In this document: one piece after another, positions 7,212 to 11,988 of the stretch | How the letters are laid out: each line of letters begins with the position of its first letter | Position numbering within the stretch: the stretch's first letter is position 1 | Source of the DNA: JAAYBY01 sp964654125 | Lineage (GTDB): Bacteria > Bacillota > Clostridia > Saccharofermentanales > UBA5734 | DNA: 11,988 nucleotides | Direction of reading: 5' to 3' | Assembly: GCA_964654125.1 (NCBI GenBank) | Contig: CAZZGG010000084.1 | Location: 1-11,988, forward strand | Made by a program: the position numbers and the translations under genes | Notes under the pieces: model-generated | Database searches by the model: none | Told to the model about the DNA's origin: nothing | Seen by the model: the letters and a program-made list of their open reading frames with translations, nothing else

Positions 7212-8984
7212 ATGTTTGGCAAATCCTGCAAGTCTATCAGCCTGGTCTGGCACTATGCACCCGGCTTGACACTTTTGAAGCTGGTCCAAATTGCTCTGGC
7301 TGCTTTTTTGGCGCCCCTGTCGATCTATTTTACCCAGCGTATCATTGATACAGCAGCAAATATCTTCCAGGATGCTGCCAGCTGGCAGGACCTGGTCATC
7401 TGGCTGGTCTTGCTTATGTTGGCCCTGTTTTTTAGTTCAGTGGGCGGAGGCTTTTTCAACGGCATCCTTTATATAGCGATCAAGCGGCAGCTAAATATTG
7501 CCATGACACCTGATATCCTGGACAAGTATAAAAAACTGGACTACGCCTGCTTTGAAGATAAGGCTATCCAGGACACCTTACACCGCATGTCCTCTGATCC
7601 GCAAGACCAGGTTTTCATGCTCTTTTTGACGGTCCTGGGTGTACTAGAAGCCATGATCAGTGTTACTGGTGCAGCCTTGATATTTGCCCAGGCCAGTTGG
7701 TGGTTTTTGGCTGGCTTTGCAGCCTTGCTCCTGCCCATGATTTGGTTGGATTTTAAAGCTGCTGACATGATGAACACCATGTTTTCTAGCCAGTCCAGCG
7801 AGGAAAGGACTATGAACTACCTCGGCGGACTTTTGTCTGACAAGGCTGCTTTGTTTGAACTGAAGATCTTCCGGGCCACAGATTACATCGCCCGCAAGTG
7901 GCGCCAGACTGCCCGGGAAGTGCTGAACACCCGTGTAAAAACAACCTTTCAGTCACAGAAATACTTTTTGCTCAGTACCATCCTTTTCAAGATCTGGTCT
8001 TTTTTCATTATCATCAGTCTTGTCTTAAGTATCACGCACGGCACTATCACAATCGGGCTATTCACAGCCCTGATCATCGCCATCGGCACAGTGTTGGCCA
8101 CAGCCGATGGTTTATCCCACTCGGTGCAAAACCTGCGCCGGCGCCAGCTCCTGTTGGAGCACTATCACAGGTTTTTAGGCCTACCGGAGATAAACGGGCA
8201 CGGGCTTGAGCTCAGAGCTGGCCCGCCTCAGATAAGCTTTGAAAATGTTGTCCTCAGCTATCCCAAAACAAACCAGCCAGTGCTAAAGGGCGTCAGCTTT
8301 ACTATCAGGCCAGGTGAAAGAATTGCATTGGTTGGCGAGAATGGAGCTGGCAAATCAACCATTATCAAGCTTCTTTGCCGGCTTTACCGACCGGACAGCG
8401 GCCGTATCCTGATCAACGATCAGGATATTCAATCTCTGAATGCTGCTGCTCTGCGCCAGGTCTTCAGCCTGGTCTTTCAAGACTTCGGCAAATACTCCTT
8501 GACCTTGCGCGAGAATGTCGCTTTGAGCGATCTGGCTAAAATCGACAACGATACTGCCCTTGCGGCTGCCTTAAAAATGGGACTAGCCGATAACATCGCA
8601 GCACTTGATACTCCTCTGGGCAAACTGGAAGAAGATGGCATTGACCTGTCCGGCGGTCAGTGGCAGCGCCTGGCTCTGGCCCGGGCCTGCCTGCCTGACA
8701 GTGCCTTTATCATCCTTGACGAACCAACTGCCTCCCTCGATCCTGTTGCCGAAAGCAATATGTATCACAGCTTCGCCAGGGTCCTGCAAGGCAGAGGTGC
8801 TATCATGATCTCGCACCGGTTAGCCAGTGCCAGGTTGGCTGATAAAATCCTGGTCCTGGTTGATGGCCAGATCAGCGAGACAGGCAGCCACGCAGAATTA
8901 ATGGCAGCAGCTGGTCTTTACGCAAAAATGTATAACAGCCAGAGCTCCTGGTATGCCGCTGCCCCGCTAGGTGATAGCATATGA
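7212..8984 (+). CDS. ABC exporter half-transporter (membrane domain fused to ATPase), subunit 1
   Basis: This is a 590-aa type I exporter. Residues 1-310 are the membrane domain with about six segments (near 20-45, 60-90, 135-160, 163-180, 252-274 and 278-298). Residues 338-575 are the ATPase: Walker A GENGAGKS (375-382), Q-loop Q423 in FQDFGKYSLTLREN, signature LSGGQ (479-483), Walker B FIILDE with catalytic E504, and switch H535. All catalytic residues are present. No N-terminal C39 peptidase domain exists, so it does not trim peptide leaders. ATG 7212 has AAGGAG 9 nt upstream. Its last codons overlap the next gene as ATGA, implying coupled translation and a heterodimer. The FQDF..Y.LTLREN pattern is shared with exporters in peptide and natural-product clusters, but the cargo is unknown. 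Confidence 0.92.
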   Translation: MFGKSCKSISLVWHYAPGLTLLKLVQIALAAFLAPLSIYFTQRIIDTAANIFQDAASWQDLVIWLVLLMLALFFSSVGGGFFNGILYIAIKRQLNIAMTPDILDKYKKLDYACFEDKAIQDTLHRMSSDPQDQVFMLFLTVLGVLEAMISVTGAALIFAQASWWFLAGFAALLLPMIWLDFKAADMMNTMFSSQSSEERTMNYLGGLLSDKAALFELKIFRATDYIARKWRQTAREVLNTRVKTTFQSQKYFLLSTILFKIWSFFIIISLVLSITHGTITIGLFTALIIAIGTVLATADGLSHSVQNLRRRQLLLEHYHRFLGLPEINGHGLELRAGPPQISFENVVLSYPKTNQPVLKGVSFTIRPGERIALVGENGAGKSTIIKLLCRLYRPDSGRILINDQDIQSLNAAALRQVFSLVFQDFGKYSLTLRENVALSDLAKIDNDTALAAALKMGLADNIAALDTPLGKLEEDGIDLSGGQWQRLALARACLPDSAFIILDEPTASLDPVAESNMYHSFARVLQGRGAIMISHRLASARLADKILVLVDGQISETGSHAELMAAAGLYAKMYNSQSSWYAAAPLGDSI

Positions 8985-10726
8985 AATATATCCTCAGGAT
9001 CCAAAAAAGCATCTTCCAGCTGATGCCCTTTTCTGCGAGCATTACAGTATTAGACTACCTCTACGGTGCCTTTGTCCCAGCCCTAGCTACCTTGGTGTCT
9101 GTCCGATTATTTGACAGCGCTGCCCAGGTCCTTACTTACAAGACAGCAGTAAACAGCCTCATTCTTTATGCCGGTTTATATCTTGGCATTTATCTGCTCA
9201 ATGACTTTTTACTTTTTTTCAGAAGTATCACCCTCAATGCCGGCATTTATGAAAAAGGAAGCACCTTTTTCCGGATTCATCTTTACGAGAAGCTGGCCCG
9301 GCTGCCCCTGATCACCTTCGAGGATGCAGCTATGCTCAACAAAAAAGCCAGAGCGGAAAAAGCCATTCAAGACGAGACACTTTCTGGTCTTTGCAACTAT
9401 TCCTTTAGATTGATCCGGGCTGGCATCCGGATAGCCAGTCTGGCAGCCCTCCTGGCTACCTATAATATCTGGCTGCTGCCCCTGGCTTTCCTGTCAGCCC
9501 TGCCCTATCTTTTCGCCCGTCTTATCAGAGGCAAAGAATTCTACCATGTAAAAAAACATCAGGCCAGGAAAAATCGCCTGCTGGCTTATCTCTGGAGTCT
9601 TTTCAGCAGCCAGCAGGCTGCCAAAGAGATGCGAGTGATGGGTTTTGCCAGCTATCTGACAGACAAGTGGCAGGCAACCAGGGATGAAGTAAACGAAGAA
9701 TTATGGGCTGTTCAGAAAAAGGATGCACTTTCCCTCTTATTATGTGATGGTCTGCGCATCCTAGGCTACTGTGCCTCCATCCTGCTCGTTTTGCTCCTGA
9801 CCTTGCACGGGCAGGTGACAATCGGAGTCTTTGCAGCTGCAATAGCCGCTTTTCTTAGCCTGCAAGACGGCACCCAGGACTTTTTACAAAGCATTGCCTG
9901 GCTGACTGACGGTATCCCCTATGCCGAAGACTACTATAGCTTTCTTGATCAGCCTGAAGAAGCAAGCGGCAAATCAAGCTACCCCGGCCTGCAGCAGACT
10001 ATAGAACTAGAAAACATCAGTTTTAGTTATCCAAATAGCCAAAGCCAGGCCTTAAAGCAGCTTAATCTGACAATCCATCAGGGAGAAAAGATCGCCATCG
10101 TTGGCGAAAACGGCAGCGGCAAGACAACCCTGGTTAAAATTCTACTCGGCTTATACCCGCCTGAGCAAGCCCAGGTGCTTTACGATGGCCGGCCTGTGAC
10201 AGATTTTTGTAAAGACAGCCTTTATGCCGGCATATCTGCCCTAGCGCAAGATTTTTTAGCTTACAAGCTGACCCTGCGGGAAAACCTGGCTATTTCTGAT
10301 AGCTCCCGCCTGACAGACGACCCGGGCCTGGCAGTCGCCCTGGAGCAGGCAGGACTGGCCGGGCTAATGGAACTGGATGACGTGCTGGGCCGCGAATTTG
10401 GCGGCAAAGAGTTATCTGGCGGCCAATGGCAAAAGGTCGCCTTAGCTCGCAGCCTTTTTAAGGACAGCCAATTACTGATCCTGGATGAACCAACCAGTGC
10501 ACTTGACCCTTTGATCGAAGCGGAGATCCTGGCCAACTTCATCACAGCAGCCCAGGGCAAAACCGCCTTGATTATTTCGCACCGTTTCGGCCTCTGTCAG
10601 TTAGTCGACAGAGTGATCGTCATGCAGGCCGGGCAGATTGTCCAGGACGGCAGTCATGCTAAGCTCCTGGCAACCGGCGGCGAATATGCCCGCCTCTACC
10701 AAGCCCAGGCCCAATGGTACCAATGA
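8981..10726 (+). CDS. ABC exporter half-transporter (membrane domain fused to ATPase), subunit 2
   Basis: This 581-aa protein is the partner of the preceding exporter gene; its ATG overlaps that gene's TGA (ATGA, 8981-8984). The membrane domain covers about residues 1-320. The ATPase follows: Walker A GENGSGKT (375-382), Q423 in AQDFLAYKLTLREN, signature LSGGQ (478-482), Walker B LLILDE with E503, D-loop SALD, and switch H534. Many heterodimeric exporters have one degenerate site; here neither protein shows a lost catalytic Glu or His, so both sites look active. Similar length and motif spacing in the two proteins suggest an old duplication. Likely function is efflux of a small molecule, lipid or peptide across the cell membrane. 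The nearby acetyltransferase gene favours a resistance or detoxification role, by inference only. Confidence 0.92.
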   Translation: MKYILRIQKSIFQLMPFSASITVLDYLYGAFVPALATLVSVRLFDSAAQVLTYKTAVNSLILYAGLYLGIYLLNDFLLFFRSITLNAGIYEKGSTFFRIHLYEKLARLPLITFEDAAMLNKKARAEKAIQDETLSGLCNYSFRLIRAGIRIASLAALLATYNIWLLPLAFLSALPYLFARLIRGKEFYHVKKHQARKNRLLAYLWSLFSSQQAAKEMRVMGFASYLTDKWQATRDEVNEELWAVQKKDALSLLLCDGLRILGYCASILLVLLLTLHGQVTIGVFAAAIAAFLSLQDGTQDFLQSIAWLTDGIPYAEDYYSFLDQPEEASGKSSYPGLQQTIELENISFSYPNSQSQALKQLNLTIHQGEKIAIVGENGSGKTTLVKILLGLYPPEQAQVLYDGRPVTDFCKDSLYAGISALAQDFLAYKLTLRENLAISDSSRLTDDPGLAVALEQAGLAGLMELDDVLGREFGGKELSGGQWQKVALARSLFKDSQLLILDEPTSALDPLIEAEILANFITAAQGKTALIISHRFGLCQLVDRVIVMQAGQIVQDGSHAKLLATGGEYARLYQAQAQWYQ

Positions 10727-11056
10727 ACTGGAGTCTTTTACTTTATGCTAATATTGGAAGAAATGGTGAGCAAACCATGCAGTGTAAAATTGCACACCTG
10801 CCTGAAGAAAAAGGCAAGACTACAAAATCCCCATGCAATATGAAGCACATTATTGCTCTGGGTCGCCGGGCCATCCTGCTGGAAAACCAATCAGAAAATG
10901 AGCAAGTATCGCCTTCTACCTGGCTCAGGGCTGGCATTTTCAGTTTCGCTTGCTCAGCCTCCAGCAACCAGAATCTGGCCAGACAAGAAGTAAGGCTGGA
11001 GCTGGGCCTTTTCTTGTAAACTGGTCGGCCTGACAAAAACAGAGAGGGTAAAACAA
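10727..11056 (+). other. 330-nt leader or intergenic region before the acetyltransferase gene
   Basis: No certain gene. An open reading of 80 codons starts at ATG 10777 behind GGTGAG (10765-10770, 6 nt away) and begins MQCKIAHLPEEKGK. It ends at 11019 inside a hairpin and resembles no family I know. A reverse reading (10743-11036) is equally unsupported. The 3' third (10927-11017) holds several mutually exclusive pairings ending in a terminator-like hairpin. The ribosome site for the acetyltransferase (GAGAGGG) lies at about 11042-11048. Confidence 0.5.
10983..11017 (+). terminator. Hairpin with T-rich 3' arm, possible terminator or attenuator
   Basis: ACAAGAA (10983-10989) pairs with TTCTTGT (11011-11017), and AAGGC (10992-10996) pairs with GCCTT (11006-11010). 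This gives 12 bp with a 2-nt bulge and a 9-nt loop. On the plus strand the inner stem is followed by TTTTCTTGT, and on the minus strand by TTACTTCTTGT, so it could act in either direction. It lies between the exporter pair and the acetyltransferase gene. The inner stem is short, so termination strength is uncertain. Confidence 0.45.
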
Positions 11057-11866
11057 ATGAAAAAACCTTTTAACATTGCCATCTTTGGCACTAACGCTGA
11101 CAAAATCAAGCAAGTGCTGGACCTTTTATGCAGGCGGCTGGAAAATAGCCGTATAGTCGATCCCGCCCAGCAGGAAACGTTGGCTGACTTATCAACTACT
11201 AGTTATGCTTATATTTTCTTCCAACCTCTACGGCCTGGGCAGCTAGCCAGCCTGGATATTGACCTGGCAGTTTTTTTGGACACTGCATATAAAACAGCAA
11301 CTGGCGATTTTAGCCAAGCCAGCTTGATCCTGGATGGGGATAAAGACACTGAACAACTAGCTGATCAAATAATAGACTTTCTTGGCAAGGCCACAAAGCC
11401 AGGCTTGAACCAGAATTCACCTTACAGGCAACACCTGGCCACTTTGGCCGACCTGGCCGCTGTCACAGAACTACTTTTTGAGCTCTATGGCCGGCACAGT
11501 TATGAGGACCTGCTGGCAGAAAACCGCAGTCTTTTGGCCAGCCGGCGCCAGTTTTTCTACTTGGCCTTTAGCGGAGAGCTGCCCCTAGCTGTCTGCCAGG
11601 CCTCCTTGCGCGACGAGTATGTCAATGGCAAAAGATTCAGCGGCACGGTTGGCTATCTGGAAGCCATCTATGTCAGACCAGCCTACCGCTATCAGGGACT
11701 GGCCAGGGCTTTAGTTGCTCAGTGCGAGGACTGGGCCAGAGAAAAGGGCTGCTGCGAATTCTTAAGTGACTGTGCGCTGGATAATCTGGCCAGCTACAAA
11801 TTTCATCTGAAAGTCGGTTTTTTTGAAACTGAACGCACTATATTTTTCAGAAAAGATCTTTCTTAA
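11057..11866 (+). CDS. Two-domain protein: unrecognised N-terminal domain + AAC(6')-like GNAT acetyltransferase
   Basis: This 269-aa protein has two parts. Residues about 122-267 are a GNAT acetyltransferase close in pattern to chromosomal aminoglycoside 6'-N-acetyltransferases: SLRDEYVNG (183-191), GYLEAIYVRPAYRYQGLARALV (199-220, the acetyl-CoA binding motif with Q213, G214 and A216), GCCEFLSDCALDN (231-243), and VGFFETERTIFFRK (253-266). The ending matches the ALGFEETERVIFYRK ending typical of AAC(6')-Iy-like enzymes. Those enzymes are about 145 aa, so residues 1-120 are an extra domain. It begins FNIAIFGTNADKIKQVLDLL and has a later DIDLAVFLD and SLILDGD, an alpha/beta pattern recalling nucleotide-binding folds but without a GKS/T loop. 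ATG 11057 follows GAGAGGG. Aminoglycoside acetylation is plausible but not certain; another amine substrate is possible. Confidence 0.82.
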   Translation: MKKPFNIAIFGTNADKIKQVLDLLCRRLENSRIVDPAQQETLADLSTTSYAYIFFQPLRPGQLASLDIDLAVFLDTAYKTATGDFSQASLILDGDKDTEQLADQIIDFLGKATKPGLNQNSPYRQHLATLADLAAVTELLFELYGRHSYEDLLAENRSLLASRRQFFYLAFSGELPLAVCQASLRDEYVNGKRFSGTVGYLEAIYVRPAYRYQGLARALVAQCEDWAREKGCCEFLSDCALDNLASYKFHLKVGFFETERTIFFRKDLS

Positions 11867-11887
11867 AGAACAAGCTAGGCTTTCATC

Positions 11888-11916
11888 TTGCAACAATTGT
11901 CCTGATGCAATAAACT
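11888..11916 (+). promoter_or_regulatory. Candidate promoter of the last gene
   Basis: TTGCAA (11888-11893), a 17-nt spacer, then TAAACT (11911-11916; 4 of 6 matches). The spacer contains the palindrome ACAATTGT. It lies 33 nt before the TTG start of the truncated gene and just after the acetyltransferase stop. Confidence 0.4.
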
Positions 11917-11935
11917 ATGTTTGTAGTAATGCTAG

Positions 11936-11941
11936 AGGAGG
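11936..11941 (+). promoter_or_regulatory. Ribosome binding site that decides a TTG start
   Basis: A perfect AGGAGG lies 8 nt before TTG 11950-11952. No ATG in any frame lies at a suitable distance. Confidence 0.75.
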
Positions 11942-11949
11942 AATCCGCC

Positions 11950-11988
11950 TTGTCTAAAAACCCGATCAGCGAATCAGAATTAACTATC
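11950..11988 (+). CDS. Start of a further gene (13 codons visible), TTG start, function unknown
   Basis: Behind the perfect AGGAGG an open frame runs to the right edge, reading (M)SKNPISESELTI. Too little is visible to assign a family. It follows the acetyltransferase stop by 83 nt in the same direction and may have its own promoter. Confidence 0.65.
   Translation, partial: MSKNPISESELTI

Noticed and set aside
10777..11019. 80-codon frame (MQCKIAHLPEEKGK...) as a possible precursor peptide for the exporters
   Set aside because: It has a fair ribosome site, but no leader/core organisation, no Gly-Gly cleavage site, and it ends inside a terminator-like hairpin. Kept only as a possible leader peptide.
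10743..11036. 97-codon reverse reading in the leader region, containing PALSQVEG
   Set aside because: No ribosome site and no family match. The PALSQVEG string is a peptide often produced by translating intergenic repeat sequence (CTCAGGGCTGGC-like), so it is more likely non-coding. Only one copy is seen here, so I do not call a repeat.

Overview
The window looks like a chromosomal segment of a fermentative member of the Firmicutes, most likely a clostridial lineage. The evidence is the LplB/LplC-type sugar permeases with a separate lipoprotein binding protein, strong AGGAGG-type Shine-Dalgarno sites, a DUF3846 gene of the kind common in Clostridia, and moderate GC content with consensus-like -10 boxes. 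I cannot name a genus. No RNA genes, insertion sequences or CRISPR arrays were seen.

Left part, minus strand (about 1-3600): a carbohydrate ABC importer operon read right to left. The order is permease 1 (LplB type), permease 2 (LplC/YtcP type), then an extracellular solute-binding lipoprotein that runs off the left edge. No ATPase is present, as is usual for this transporter class, which can share an MsmK-like ATPase. A gene-free stretch of about 490 bp follows, holding two palindromes that could be operators. After it comes a lone plus-strand DUF3846 gene (4089-4436).

Middle, minus strand (4477-6965): a second two-gene operon encoding a family 4 glycoside hydrolase (NAD- and metal-dependent; CHG-type active-site motif) and a metal-dependent amidohydrolase of the Amidohydro_2 / ACMSD-like type. 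With the importer this suggests one catabolic module: uptake of an oligosaccharide or glycoside, cytoplasmic cleavage by GH4, and further processing of an acidic, lactone or aglycone product by the amidohydrolase. The substrate is not determined by sequence; a uronic-acid-containing glycoside is one reasonable guess.

Right part, plus strand (7212-11988): a divergent unit. Two full-length ABC exporter half-transporters overlap by ATGA and probably form a heterodimer with two intact ATPase sites. A leader of about 330 nt with attenuator-like pairing follows. Next is a two-domain protein whose C-terminal half strongly resembles aminoglycoside 6'-N-acetyltransferases and whose N-terminal 115 or so residues I do not recognise. 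The window ends in the first 13 codons of another plus-strand gene that starts with TTG behind a perfect ribosome site. The exporter plus acetyltransferase layout resembles a resistance or detoxification cassette. No biosynthetic genes or convincing precursor peptide are visible.
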